A DNA stretch of 64,000 nt from Clostridiales bacterium (GTDB lineage Bacteria > Bacillota > Clostridia > Lachnospirales > Lachnospiraceae). The stretch spans positions 59,049 through 123,048 of the forward strand of contig JAHAFI010000007.1 of the NCBI GenBank assembly GCA_018374355.1, in the 5' to 3' direction. The notes below the pieces were generated by a model, which did not search any database, was not told where the DNA came from, and was given only the letters and a program-made list of their open reading frames with translations. This document shows positions 8,156 to 16,360 of this stretch, one piece after another (within the stretch, counting starts at the first letter, position 1; the number at the start of each line of letters is the position of its first letter). The translations under genes and the position numbers were made by a program.

Positions 8156-8542
8156 TTATCTTTCATCTAACACGATAGAGATATGACTTGTTCTTTTCTC
8201 AATTCTATATGCTCTACCCTGAGCTCGCGGTCTGATTCTTTTCATTGTCGGCGCTTTGTTTGCGTAGCACTCTGCAACGTAAAGATTTTCAACGCTCATA
8301 CCATTGTTGTTTTCAGCGTTTGCGATCGCAGATTCCAGTAATTTTTTGATTACGCTGGAAGCATAACGTGGGTTGTATGTCAGGATACCCAGAGCACTCT
8401 GCACATCTTTACCACGAATTACATCCAGTACATAACAAGCTTTCTGTACAGACATTCTTGCGTAGGATAATTTAGCAGATGGTCTTGTATCTTTGTTAGC
8501 ATTTCTTGCTCTTTTAATCTGGCTTCTATGTCCTTTTGCCAT
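8156..8542 (-). CDS. rplV: 50S ribosomal protein L22
   Basis: A large-subunit protein of 128 residues with an extended beta-hairpin lining the exit tunnel. The segment TMKRIRPRAQGRAYRIEKRT is the tunnel loop signature. It lies between rpsS and rpsC. Confidence 0.98.
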   Translation of the reverse strand: MAKGHRSQIKRARNANKDTRPSAKLSYARMSVQKACYVLDVIRGKDVQSALGILTYNPRYASSVIKKLLESAIANAENNNGMSVENLYVAECYANKAPTMKRIRPRAQGRAYRIEKRTSHISIVLDER

Positions 8543-8578
8543 GACTAAAATCCTCCTTTCAAGATCGGGCTATACCCT

Positions 8579-8863
8579 TTATTTACGAACACCTGATTTT
8601 TTCTCGTCTTTTCCATGTCCTCTGTAAGTTCTTGTAGCAACGAACTCACCCAGTTTATGTCCAACCATATCTTCGCTGACATATACCGGCACATGTTTTC
8701 TTCCATCATGAACAGCAATTGTGTGTCCAACGAAGGATGGGAAGATTGTGGAACGACGTGACCAGGTTTTAATAACTGATTTATCTCCTGCTGCATTCAT
8801 AGCGTCAACTTTTTTCAGTAAGCTCTGATCTGCAAAAGGTCCTTTTTTCAATGAACGTGCCAT
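8579..8863 (-). CDS. rpsS: 30S ribosomal protein S19
   Basis: A small-subunit head protein of 94 residues that contacts the 50S subunit. MARSLKKGPFADQSLLKKVD and the GHKLGEFVATRTYRGHGKDE motif are diagnostic. It starts 14 bases after rplB. Confidence 0.98.
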   Translation of the reverse strand: MARSLKKGPFADQSLLKKVDAMNAAGDKSVIKTWSRRSTIFPSFVGHTIAVHDGRKHVPVYVSEDMVGHKLGEFVATRTYRGHGKDEKKSGVRK

Positions 8864-8876
8864 TTACGTAACCTCC

Positions 8877-9722
8877 TTATTTCGCTAACGTTTTACCGTC
8901 TCTTCTTCTTACAATATATTTATTGGACTGTTTGTTTTTCTTTCTTGTCTTCAGGCCAAGAGCAGGTTTACCCCATGGAGTACATGGACCCGGACGTCCG
9001 ATACCGGTCTTACCTTCACCACCACCGTGCGGATGGTCATTCGGGTTCATTACGGAACCGCGAACTGTCGGGCGGATACCCATATGACGTTTTCTTCCGG
9101 CTTTACCGATGTTTACCAGACTGTGCTCTCCGTTTCCTACAACACCAACAGATGCGCGGCAGTTGATCGGAACCATTCTCATTTCTCCTGAAGGCAGTCT
9201 CAAGGTTGCGTATTTTCCTTCTTTTGCCATCAGCTGAGCTCCATTACCAGCAGAACGAACCAGCTGTCCGCCCTTTCCAGGATGAAGTTCTACATTGTGA
9301 ATCATAGTACCAACAGGGATCTCAGACAGAGGCAGGCAGTTACCCGGTCTAACTTCTGCGTTAGCGCCGTTCATAACTTTCATGCCAACTTTCAGTCCTT
9401 CCGGAGCCAGAATGTATGCTTTCTCACCGTCTGCGTAGCAGATCAGAGCGATGTTAGCTGTTCTGTTCGGATCGTACTCGATAGCTGTTACAGTTGCAGG
9501 AATATCGTCTTTTCTTCTCTTGAAGTCGATAATTCTGTATTTTCTTCTGCTTCCGCCTCCGCGGTGTCTAACTGTGATTTTACCCTGATTATTACGTCCA
9601 GCGTTCTTTTTCAGAGAAACTACCAGAGATTTTTCCGGTGTGGATTTTGTGATTTCAGCAAAATCCAGATTTGTCATATTTCTTCTGGACGGTGTATATG
9701 GGGTGTATACTTTAATTCCCAT
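8877..9722 (-). CDS. rplB: 50S ribosomal protein L2
   Basis: A large-subunit core protein of 281 residues needed for subunit joining and peptidyl transfer. MGIKVYTPYTPSRRNMTN, the GRNNQGKITVRHRGGGSRRK stretch, and the C-terminal MNPNDHPHGGGEGKTGIGRP with the functionally important histidine are all present. Confidence 0.99.
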   Translation of the reverse strand: MGIKVYTPYTPSRRNMTNLDFAEITKSTPEKSLVVSLKKNAGRNNQGKITVRHRGGGSRRKYRIIDFKRRKDDIPATVTAIEYDPNRTANIALICYADGEKAYILAPEGLKVGMKVMNGANAEVRPGNCLPLSEIPVGTMIHNVELHPGKGGQLVRSAGNGAQLMAKEGKYATLRLPSGEMRMVPINCRASVGVVGNGEHSLVNIGKAGRKRHMGIRPTVRGSVMNPNDHPHGGGEGKTGIGRPGPCTPWGKPALGLKTRKKNKQSNKYIVRRRDGKTLAK

Positions 9723-9805
9723 TGTAATATCTCCTTTCGTTTAGCGATAGTCAAAGCGATTCGGATATCGCTCAAGTCTTATCAGACTTTTTTCCGCTTG
9801 CAATC

Positions 9806-10105
9806 TTATAAGCCTTCGAAGATTTCGATGTCTTTGCTGTTCTCTGTCAGAGTAACGATTGCTTTTTTAGTTTTAGCTGTTGTTCCAACTGTGTAACCAC
9901 GGCGTTTTTTCTTACCGTCAGCGTTCATGGTGTTTACGCTTTTTACTTCTGTTCCTTCGAACATTTTTTCAACAGCTTCTTTAATCATGCTTTTGTTTGC
10001 TTCCGGATGAACAAGAAAAGTATATTTTTTCTCAGCCATAGCGTTCATACTTTTTTCGGTTACAACCGGTTTAAGGATTACATCATAATATTTAACGTTA
10101 GCCAT
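9806..10105 (-). CDS. rplW: 50S ribosomal protein L23
   Basis: A large-subunit protein of 99 residues at the tunnel exit, the docking point for SRP and trigger factor. DVILKPVVTEKSMNAMAEKK is the L23 signature. Its start overlaps the last base of rplD. The 83-base spacer before rplB has two small hairpins (around 9743-9771 and 9774-9790). Confidence 0.97.
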   Translation of the reverse strand: MANVKYYDVILKPVVTEKSMNAMAEKKYTFLVHPEANKSMIKEAVEKMFEGTEVKSVNTMNADGKKKRRGYTVGTTAKTKKAIVTLTENSKDIEIFEGL

Positions 10106-10719
10106 TATGCGTATACCTCCTCAACTTTTGCAACAGTTGCTTTATCCAGAACAACTGTGTTGTATTTCAGGATATCGAATACATTCAGAGTACCAACAGA
10201 AGCTGTGATCACGTTCGGAATGTTTCTTGCAGATACGATAACGTTTGCGTTGTCTGTAACTACCATAGCTTTTTCAACTTTCAGGTTGTTCAGTACGTTC
10301 TGCATATCCTTTGTTTTGATAGCGTCTAATTTCAGTTCATCAAGAACTACCAGTTTGTTTTCCAGTACTCTGGATGTCAGAGCGGATTTCAGAGCCAGTC
10401 TTCTTTCTTTTTTGTTCATTTTGAAAGAGTAGTCTCTTGGTGTCGGAGCGAATACTACTCCGCCGCCTGTCCACTGTGGAGCTCTTGTTGAACCCTGTCT
10501 TGCATGACCGGTTCCTTTCTGTCTCCAAGGTTTTCTTCCGCCACCGCTTACTTCTGAGCGGGTTTTTGCTTTCTGAGTTCCCTGACGTTTATTTGCAAGC
10601 TGGCGAACTACTGCCAAATGAACCAGATGTTCATTTACTTCCACACCGAACACAGCGTCGTTCAGTTCCAGTGTGCCAACTTCATTGCCTTCCATATTAT
10701 AAACACATACGTTTGACAT
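10105..10719 (-). CDS. rplD: 50S ribosomal protein L4
   Basis: A large-subunit protein of 204 residues with a long tunnel loop (SGGGRKPWRQKGTGHARQGS). In Enterobacteria L4 also represses the S10 operon by binding its leader. Whether that holds here is unknown, but a structured leader does precede rpsJ. Confidence 0.97.
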   Translation of the reverse strand: MSNVCVYNMEGNEVGTLELNDAVFGVEVNEHLVHLAVVRQLANKRQGTQKAKTRSEVSGGGRKPWRQKGTGHARQGSTRAPQWTGGGVVFAPTPRDYSFKMNKKERRLALKSALTSRVLENKLVVLDELKLDAIKTKDMQNVLNNLKVEKAMVVTDNANVIVSARNIPNVITASVGTLNVFDILKYNTVVLDKATVAKVEEVYA

Positions 10720-10787
10720 TACTGTGTGTTCCTCCTTTCAAGATTCATGCCTTACGGCATCGGGTACACCTTCTATATGCCGTTAAA

Positions 10788-11423
10788 TTATTTTGCAGAT
10801 TTAACGGTAGCTTTGATTGTTACTAAAGATTTCTTAGGACCCGGTACAGCGCCTTTTACCAGTAACAGATTGTTTTCTGTATCAACTCTGACGATTTCCA
10901 GATTCTGAACTGTAACTTTTTTGTTACCCATGTGTCCAGCCATTTTCTTTCCTTTGAATACACGGCTCGGATCAGATGCAGCACCGTTGGAACCTGCATG
11001 ACGATGATATTTGGAACCATGTGCCATAGGTCCTCTGGACTGACCATGTCTCTTGATTGCGCCTTGGAATCCTTTTCCCTTAGATACTGCTGTAGCATCT
11101 ACTTTCTCACCAGCTGCGAAGATGTCAGCTTTGATTTCCTGAGCTACTTCATAGCTTTCAGCGTCTTCCAAACGGAATTCACGAACGAATCTTTTGTAAG
11201 AAACGCCTGCTTTGTCGAACTGTCCTTTCATTGGTTTGTTAACCAGTTTTTCTCTCTTGTCAACAAAACCAACCTGTACTGCACTGTAACCGTCATTTTC
11301 TACTGTCTTAACCTGAGTTACTACGCAAGGACCTGCCTGCAATACAGTTACCGGAGTTAATACTCCATCTTCGTTGAAAATCTGAGTCATTCCAACTTTT
11401 GTAGCTAAGATTGCTTTCTTCAT
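10788..11423 (-). CDS. rplC: 50S ribosomal protein L3
   Basis: A large-subunit assembly protein of 211 residues. MKKAILATKVGMTQIFNEDG and the RHGQSRGPMAHGSKYHRHAG segment reaching the peptidyl-transferase centre identify it. It is preceded by a 124-base spacer from rpsJ containing two short hairpins. Confidence 0.98.
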   Translation of the reverse strand: MKKAILATKVGMTQIFNEDGVLTPVTVLQAGPCVVTQVKTVENDGYSAVQVGFVDKREKLVNKPMKGQFDKAGVSYKRFVREFRLEDAESYEVAQEIKADIFAAGEKVDATAVSKGKGFQGAIKRHGQSRGPMAHGSKYHRHAGSNGAASDPSRVFKGKKMAGHMGNKKVTVQNLEIVRVDTENNLLLVKGAVPGPKKSLVTIKATVKSAK

Positions 11424-11547
11424 TCTCTTTACCTCCTGCTTAATCTACAGCGGAACACCAACAAGGGTGTTCATCCTAGAACAGTCGATATAATCTTCTC
11501 TATATCAAACCCTTCCGGATAGTTAGCTTTTAGCTTGTCGATGAAAA
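11424..11547 (-). other. rpsJ-rplC spacer with two hairpins
   Basis: An unusually long spacer for this operon. It holds a 7-bp stem GAACACC/GGTGTTC and a 6-bp stem GATATA/TATATC before the rplC binding site. There is no ORF and no clear terminator. Confidence 0.4.
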
Positions 11548-11865
11548 TTATTTTGTTTTCATCTTGATATCGATGTAAACACCAGCCGGCATCTCCAGTC
11601 TAGCCAGAGCATCCACAGTTTTCTGTGTCGGCGCGATGATATCGATCAGTCTTTTATGAGTTCTCTGCTCAAACTGTTCTCTGGAATCTTTATATTTGTG
11701 TACCGCACGTAAGATGGTTACTACCTCTTTTTTAGTGGGAAGTGGTACCGGTCCACTCACTACAGATCCATTCTTTTTTACAGTTTCAATGATTTTAGCT
11801 GCGGATGCATCTACTAACTGATGATCGTAAGCTTTTAATGTGATTCTCATTACTTGACTTGCCAT
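11548..11865 (-). CDS. rpsJ: 30S ribosomal protein S10 (NusE)
   Basis: The first gene of the S10 operon, 105 residues, also an antitermination partner of NusB. The start MASQVMRITLKAYDHQLVDA was chosen because AAGGAGG lies just upstream; a longer in-frame extension to 11952 reads into the structured leader and is rejected. The C-terminal LARLEMPAGVYIDIKMK is typical. Confidence 0.96.
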   Translation of the reverse strand: MASQVMRITLKAYDHQLVDASAAKIIETVKKNGSVVSGPVPLPTKKEVVTILRAVHKYKDSREQFEQRTHKRLIDIIAPTQKTVDALARLEMPAGVYIDIKMKTK

Positions 11866-11899
11866 AAAAAAAGTCGCCTCCTTTTCGCACTTTACGAGT

Positions 11900-12003
11900 A
11901 CGACAAGCGGTGACTGTACACTTTCCCGTGCGTGTCCTCCAGACTCTCGCACGTTCTGCTCTTTCAGCAGATTTATTCAACATGTATACAGTGACTTGTC
12001 GCC
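11900..12003 (-). ncRNA. Branched leader RNA upstream of rpsJ
   Basis: The transcript from the promoter at 12094-12122 would carry about 220 bases before rpsJ. Within it, 11902-11921 pairs imperfectly with 11984-12000, enclosing two hairpins: a 6-bp stem 11927-11932 with 11948-11953, and a 5-bp stem 11956-11960 with 11966-11970. This gives a three-way junction. Its position suggests ribosomal-protein autoregulation, as L4 does in Enterobacteria, but the fold does not obviously match a known family. Confidence 0.5.
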
Positions 12004-12093
12004 AGTTTCTTAACTTGACATTCGCTCCACGGAAAACCTGCATTCTATGCAGCAACCTCACGCTTCTTCGCTATCAATGTCACAACACGGGTT

Positions 12094-12122
12094 ATTATAT
12101 ACGAAACCCCTCGCAAATGCAA
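12094..12122 (-). promoter_or_regulatory. Sigma-A promoter of the S10 operon
   Basis: On the minus strand: TTGCAT (12117-12122), a 17-base spacer, then a perfect TATAAT (12094-12099). It overlaps the hairpin that ends the upstream gene, so terminator and promoter share bases. Confidence 0.75.
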
Positions 12123-12129
12123 GGGGTTT
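12104..12129 (-). terminator. Terminator hairpin downstream of the signal-peptidase-like gene
   Basis: An 8-bp stem (AAACCCCT with AGGGGTTT) plus 2 inner pairs. A long T-run follows on the plus strand and a short one on the minus strand. It lies 21 bases beyond the stop of the gene at 12150 and forms the -35/spacer region of the S10 promoter. Confidence 0.6.
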
Positions 12130-12149
12130 TTTTCATTTTTTTTATTTTT

Positions 12150-13217
12150 TTACAGAATATCCGAATAATCCACAAGAGTTACGCCGCTGATCTCGTCTTC
12201 AATCACATTCGGCTCGTCTCCGGCTGCTTTCGCTTTCTGAAGAAGCTCCTCTTTTGAGTATGTAGGCATCGCCAGTCTCTTTTCCTGAACCGCCTCTGTT
12301 TCCTCTTCTGCCGCTTCTTCCTGTACAGCCTCCTCGGCCTTTGGAGCGCCCTCCTGAATCAGATCACTGATTTCTCCTTTGGTCTGCTCTTCTTCTTTTT
12401 CACTCTTCATCCTCTGGATTTCTTGTTCCATCAGACTGGCAACATCCGCTGCCAAAAAGCTTTCTGTCTCCGCAAAGAGAGCTTTTTCATCTTCTGCCGG
12501 CTCTGTCTGCTCTTGGGCCATAGGGGCTTCCAGTGTGGCTGCCACTTCTGCTTCCGCCTCTGTCTCCAAATCCACTCCGGCTTTTCTCGCCTTCTTCTCT
12601 GCCTTGGCTTCCGCCTTTCTGGCTTTTTTCTCAGCTTTGGCTTCTGCCTTTCTGGCTTTTTTCTGCTGGCGTTTGCTTAACTCAGGCTCCTCTTCTTCCT
12701 CGGCATATACCGCTTCTTCTTCGTCTTCTGGCTCATCCTCTTCGTCCTCGTCTTCATCCTTTTTCCATACTTCGGCAAGAATGAACAGAACGATCAGGAA
12801 TACCACTGCCAGTCCCACAATAATCAGACCCTCTGTGGTTCTCAGCGCCATGGAAGCGTATCCGATAAACGGAATCGTGAACAGCACCTTCTTCGCTGAA
12901 CTTCCCAGCGTCATCTCTTTGGTTTCTCCGTCAACGCTGAGTTTATCCTCCAGCGTGCAGACCTCCCCATTCACTGCTGTTACTTCATATACATATTGTC
13001 CCTGTCCTTCATTCACCAGAACCTTACTGCCTTCCTTCGGGTCTCCCTTCCGGTCCAGTGCATAGGTTACGGATCCCTTCGCAAGGTTGGTTTCCATATC
13101 TACATCATCTACAACCACAGTAGTAACCCCCGCAAAAGGCGGTATCAAAAGCCCTCCTGCAACCAGAATAGCCGCAATCAGGATAATATTTACAATTATC
13201 TTCAAAAACTTCGACAT
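12150..13217 (-). CDS. Signal-peptidase-I-like membrane protein with charged repeat tail
   Basis: A product of 355 residues. One membrane segment lies near residues 8-28, followed by an extracytoplasmic domain (about 30-120) ending in FTIPFIGYASMALRTTEG and a second segment near 130-150. That layout and the IPFIGY motif resemble SipW/Sec11-type signal peptidases. The catalytic Gly-Ser-Met region is not recognisable, so activity is doubtful. The cytoplasmic part is acidic (DEDEDEEDEPEDEEE), then has KAEAKAEKKAR repeats and an E/A-rich tail. The ATG at 13217 was chosen for its GAGGAG site over one 5 codons upstream. It stands alone with its own promoter; function unknown. Confidence 0.65.
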   Translation of the reverse strand: MSKFLKIIVNIILIAAILVAGGLLIPPFAGVTTVVVDDVDMETNLAKGSVTYALDRKGDPKEGSKVLVNEGQGQYVYEVTAVNGEVCTLEDKLSVDGETKEMTLGSSAKKVLFTIPFIGYASMALRTTEGLIIVGLAVVFLIVLFILAEVWKKDEDEDEEDEPEDEEEAVYAEEEEEPELSKRQQKKARKAEAKAEKKARKAEAKAEKKARKAGVDLETEAEAEVAATLEAPMAQEQTEPAEDEKALFAETESFLAADVASLMEQEIQRMKSEKEEEQTKGEISDLIQEGAPKAEEAVQEEAAEEETEAVQEKRLAMPTYSKEELLQKAKAAGDEPNVIEDEISGVTLVDYSDIL

Positions 13218-13291
13218 TATTGCTCTCCTCATTTCTCTTAAAGTATTACCGGATACAGTAACCTTAAAGTATCTGCGCTTATATGAGATTT

Positions 13292-13320
13292 ATTATAGCC
13301 TCTTTTAACTTCTTCTGCAA
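13292..13320 (-). promoter_or_regulatory. Promoter of the signal-peptidase-like gene
   Basis: Minus strand TTGCAG (13315-13320), 17-base spacer, TATAAT (13292-13297). The leader is about 65 bases. Confidence 0.6.
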
Positions 13321-13358
13321 CCAATTTTAGAAAATGGTAATGTTTTTTCGTTTTTTCG

Positions 13359-13387
13359 TTGAACCTGTTATTCTTTCCTATTATAAT
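13359..13387 (+). promoter_or_regulatory. Promoter of the GNAT-PAP2 pair
   Basis: Plus strand TTGAAC (13359-13364), 17-base spacer, TATAAT (13382-13387), about 36 bases before the GNAT start. The leader contains CAGTAACTGTTCAGGAGG, which resembles one arm of the dispersed palindromic repeat seen at 45720 and 60713. Confidence 0.6.
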
Positions 13388-13422
13388 AGATACGTTCACA
13401 GTAACTGTTCAGGAGGTAAAAC

Positions 13423-14178
13423 ATGCAGCCTACCATAAAAATGATTGAAGATTTTTCTCTGAACGCATGGCCGTCCCATCAGATTCAGCTATATGACGGC
13501 TGGCTTCTCCGTTTTTCTTATTTTTATACCCATAGAACCAACAGCGTGGAACAGATCGGAGACTCCTCCATCCCTCTGGCAGAAAAAATCGATTTCTGCG
13601 AAGAGGCCTACCGGCGCTGGGGCACACCCTCGATTTTCAAGATCACGCCTCTGCTGGACAGGGATTTCGAAACCACTCTGACGGAAAGAAATTATGTGAT
13701 CCAGCATGTCACAGAGGTTATGGTTCTGGATTTTCAGGGGTATACTCCCAAAGAGCCCCCTGTTCCCACACAAATGGATCATACCATCCATCCCCGATGG
13801 ATTAACGGTCTCTTCGCCCTGAAAGGAACTACCAATGCGATTCACCGCCAGATTGTTCCATCCATGTATCAGGCGATTCCCAAGGATACACTGGCAGTCT
13901 CCATCACCAATGAACTGGGACAGATCATCGCTATCGGACTGGGGATTTTGGACCGCTCCTATATGGGAATCTATGCGATCCATGTCCATCCCTGCTACCG
14001 GGGACTGGGCTATGCCCGTTCCATCTGCACCTCTCTTCTCAATGCAGGCAAGGATATGGGATTAAGCGGCGCTTATCTTCAGGTGGTCAGCGGCAATACT
14101 CCCGCAAAAACTTTATACTCCTCTCTCGGATTTCAGGATTTTTATCAATACTGGTTCCGGGTAAAGGAACTGTATTAA
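13423..14178 (+). CDS. GNAT-family N-acetyltransferase
   Basis: A product of 251 residues. The C-terminal half carries the acetyl-CoA-binding fold: IYAIHVHPCYRGLGYARSIC (beta-4 and pyrophosphate loop), then NTPAKTLYSSLGF. The N-terminal 120 residues are an extra domain (LNAWPSHQIQLYDGWLLRFS) found in a subgroup of GNAT proteins of unknown substrate. AGGAGG lies 7 bases before the ATG. It is followed 24 bases later by the PAP2 gene and probably cotranscribed with it. The acetyl acceptor cannot be told from sequence. Confidence 0.8.
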   Translation: MQPTIKMIEDFSLNAWPSHQIQLYDGWLLRFSYFYTHRTNSVEQIGDSSIPLAEKIDFCEEAYRRWGTPSIFKITPLLDRDFETTLTERNYVIQHVTEVMVLDFQGYTPKEPPVPTQMDHTIHPRWINGLFALKGTTNAIHRQIVPSMYQAIPKDTLAVSITNELGQIIAIGLGILDRSYMGIYAIHVHPCYRGLGYARSICTSLLNAGKDMGLSGAYLQVVSGNTPAKTLYSSLGFQDFYQYWFRVKELY

Positions 14179-14202
14179 AACATCAATCAGGAGGAACTTA
14201 TT

Positions 14203-15093
14203 TTGGAAACCTTACATTTTATCGCGCAGTACCGGAATCCCATTCTGGATACCCTTTTTCAGACGCTCACTCTGGTGGCGCAGGAAACGCTGGTGGTTGT
14301 CATTATCTGCTGGATTTACTGGTGCAGCAGTAAAAAGACAGCCTATACTCTGGGATTTACTTATTTTATTTCCGGTCTTTTAGTTCAGGGTCTGAAAATC
14401 ACCTTCCGCATCCCCCGTCCTTGGGTTCTTGATCCGGATTTTCAGGCAGTGTCCTCCGCTCTGGAAGGGGCCAGCGGCTATTCCTTTCCCAGCGGACACA
14501 CTCAAAGCGGAACCGCCCTGTTTTCCACACTGGGCTTCACAGCCAAAAAAATGCGGACAAAGCTTCTCTGTTTTCTTATGATGCTTTTGATCGGCTTTTC
14601 CCGCATGTATCTGGGAGTACACACCCCTAAGGATGTTCTTGTGTCCCTGATTCTCACCTTCCTGATTTCCCTATTTGTATTCAAAGGTCTGGGCCCCCAT
14701 CTTACCGACGAGGCGCATACCGTAAAAATCAGTCTGGGGCTTCTGGCAATTTCCGCCCTGCTGATCGGCTATACCGCCGCGCTCTACATTTCCCGCACTG
14801 CGGATCTCGAGATGGCTGCCGATGCCTTCAAAGCCTGCGGCGCCGGTTTCGGCTTTGCTGTGGGATATTATCTGGAACGGAAATATATCCGGTTTGAGCT
14901 GCCGGAAACAGGAAAACAAAAAGCACTGCGGTTTGGCGCAGGACTTCTCTCTGTGGTACTTCTCATGGTGATATTCGAGCTGACGATCAAAAAGTATCTG
15001 ATCGGCGATATTGTTTCTTATTTTATTCTGATTTTATGGATTGTTGCCATTTATCCGGCCCTCTTTTCACGGGCGGCAGCTAAAAAAAGATAA
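14203..15093 (+). CDS. PAP2-family membrane phosphatase
   Basis: A product of 296 residues with about seven hydrophobic segments. The three PAP2 motifs are intact: KITFRIPRP (65-73), PSGHTQSG (96-103) and SRMYLGVHTPKDV (133-145) with the catalytic histidines. Such enzymes dephosphorylate lipid phosphates such as undecaprenyl-PP or phosphatidic acid; which one is not evident. The start is TTG at 14203, supported by AGGAGG at 14189-14194. Confidence 0.85.
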   Translation: METLHFIAQYRNPILDTLFQTLTLVAQETLVVVIICWIYWCSSKKTAYTLGFTYFISGLLVQGLKITFRIPRPWVLDPDFQAVSSALEGASGYSFPSGHTQSGTALFSTLGFTAKKMRTKLLCFLMMLLIGFSRMYLGVHTPKDVLVSLILTFLISLFVFKGLGPHLTDEAHTVKISLGLLAISALLIGYTAALYISRTADLEMAADAFKACGAGFGFAVGYYLERKYIRFELPETGKQKALRFGAGLLSVVLLMVIFELTIKKYLIGDIVSYFILILWIVAIYPALFSRAAAKKR

Positions 15094-15135
15094 AAAAATC
15101 TCGGTGTGAACTTTTCCGTCACACCGAGATTTTTT
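15093..15135. terminator. Bidirectional terminator between PAP2 and crh
   Basis: A long perfect stem (AATCTCGGTGTGA with TCACACCGAGATT, loop of 9) flanked by A- and T-runs on both sides. It serves the convergent PAP2 (plus) and crh (minus) genes. Confidence 0.9.
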
Positions 15136-15141
15136 ACATAT

Positions 15142-15396
15142 CTATTTATTTGTAAGATATTTCTCGATACCTGCGATTGCGTCTTCTTCGTCAACACCTT
15201 CTGCGCTGATGGTTACACATTCGCCCACATTCAGTCCCAGTGTCATCATTCCCATGATGCTTTTTGCGTTGACATGTCTTCCTCCGTCCTCTACCTGAAT
15301 CTTGCTTTCATACTGACTTGCAACCTGTACAAGCATAGCAACGGGACGAGCCTCTAAACCATTGGAAATCTGAATTGTAATCGGTTTCTTAATCAT
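15142..15396 (-). CDS. crh: HPr/Crh-like protein with Glu in place of the phospho-histidine
   Basis: A product of 84 residues with the HPr fold. The active-site motif reads GLEARPVA where HPr has GLHARPA, so the PEP-phosphorylated His15 is replaced by Glu (codon GAG). The Ser46 region AKSIMGMM is kept. This parallels Bacillus Crh, which has Gln at that site and acts in carbon-catabolite signalling, not sugar transport. The start overlaps the whiA stop by 8 bases, giving the rapZ-whiA-crh order known from Bacillus. Assignment as a Crh analogue is inference from position and the lost histidine. Confidence 0.8.
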   Translation of the reverse strand: MIKKPITIQISNGLEARPVAMLVQVASQYESKIQVEDGGRHVNAKSIMGMMTLGLNVGECVTISAEGVDEEDAIAGIEKYLTNK

Positions 15397-16360
15397 AATA
15401 ATCCTCCTTATTTCCTCGCAGTTCCTCCGCAATTCTGCTCAGTTTTCTCAGACGATGATTAACCCCTGATTTTCCCACCGGCGGATTCAGCATCTCGCCC
15501 AGCTCTTTCAGTGTCGCATCCTGATACTGCAGTCTCAGAACCGCCATTTCCTCCAGCCCTTCGTTGAGCTGTGAAAATCCCATGTGTGTTTCGATGTACC
15601 TGATATCCTCTATTTGTTTTACCGCTGCCGATACCGTCTTGCTGATATTGGCAGTTTCGCAGTTCACTTTCCGGTTCACATTGTTGCTGATCTCTTTCCG
15701 AATCCGGATATTCTCCAGCTTCATCAGAGATATTCCAGCTTCCATCAGGCCAAGAAGCTCAACAATCTGCGATCCTTCCTTTAAATATACCACCTGATTC
15801 TTCTTTCTGCCTACAATCCTTGCATCCAGCCCGAATTCATGGAGAATGAACTGTACCTGAACAGCCCGCTCCTCACCGGCACACACAATCTCCAGATGAT
15901 ATGATTTTTCCGGATCACTGATGGAACCCGCCGCAAGAAACGTTCCTCTTAAAAAGGCCCGTTTGCAGCAATCCCCCTGAACCACCAGACGGTTCATGGT
16001 GGAAAGATCCTCTGCGATCTCCAGATCGGGCGTCAGAAACTTGCCCGCCTGAAGAATTCGTACTGCATCCTCATGAACACTTACCTCCACGCGATAGACA
16101 TTTGTCTTCTTTAAGTAGGTGTTCTTTCGAATACGAATTTCTGCTTCTATATTAAATGTTTTTTTCAATAATGTAAAGTACTTTCTCGCTACGGAAACAT
16201 TTTCCGTCTGTACTTCAATCCCGAACTCATCATTTTCCGAAATATGGATGTGTCCGCAGAAACTTAAAATCGCTGCAATCTCTGCAATCTGGCAGTGACG
16301 GGCGTCAGGTATCTGTCGTGACAATTCCTCTTTTACTTCACTGGAAAAAGACATCCCCAT
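15389..16360 (-). CDS. whiA: WhiA-family DNA-binding protein
   Basis: A product of 323 residues. The N-terminal two thirds are a degenerate LAGLIDADG endonuclease fold (FLRGTFLAAGSISDPEKSYH) and the C-terminus is a helix-turn-helix with MLNPPVGKSGVNHRLRKLSR. WhiA affects cell division and chromosome segregation in Bacillus and sporulation in Streptomyces. The ATG directly follows the rapZ stop, and its end overlaps crh. Confidence 0.96.
   Translation of the reverse strand: MGMSFSSEVKEELSRQIPDARHCQIAEIAAILSFCGHIHISENDEFGIEVQTENVSVARKYFTLLKKTFNIEAEIRIRKNTYLKKTNVYRVEVSVHEDAVRILQAGKFLTPDLEIAEDLSTMNRLVVQGDCCKRAFLRGTFLAAGSISDPEKSYHLEIVCAGEERAVQVQFILHEFGLDARIVGRKKNQVVYLKEGSQIVELLGLMEAGISLMKLENIRIRKEISNNVNRKVNCETANISKTVSAAVKQIEDIRYIETHMGFSQLNEGLEEMAVLRLQYQDATLKELGEMLNPPVGKSGVNHRLRKLSRIAEELRGNKEDYYD

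Noticed and set aside
11866..12061. Longer S10 start or a leader peptide in the rpsJ leader
   Set aside because: The in-frame extension reads through the structured leader without a binding site, and other frames lack start signals.
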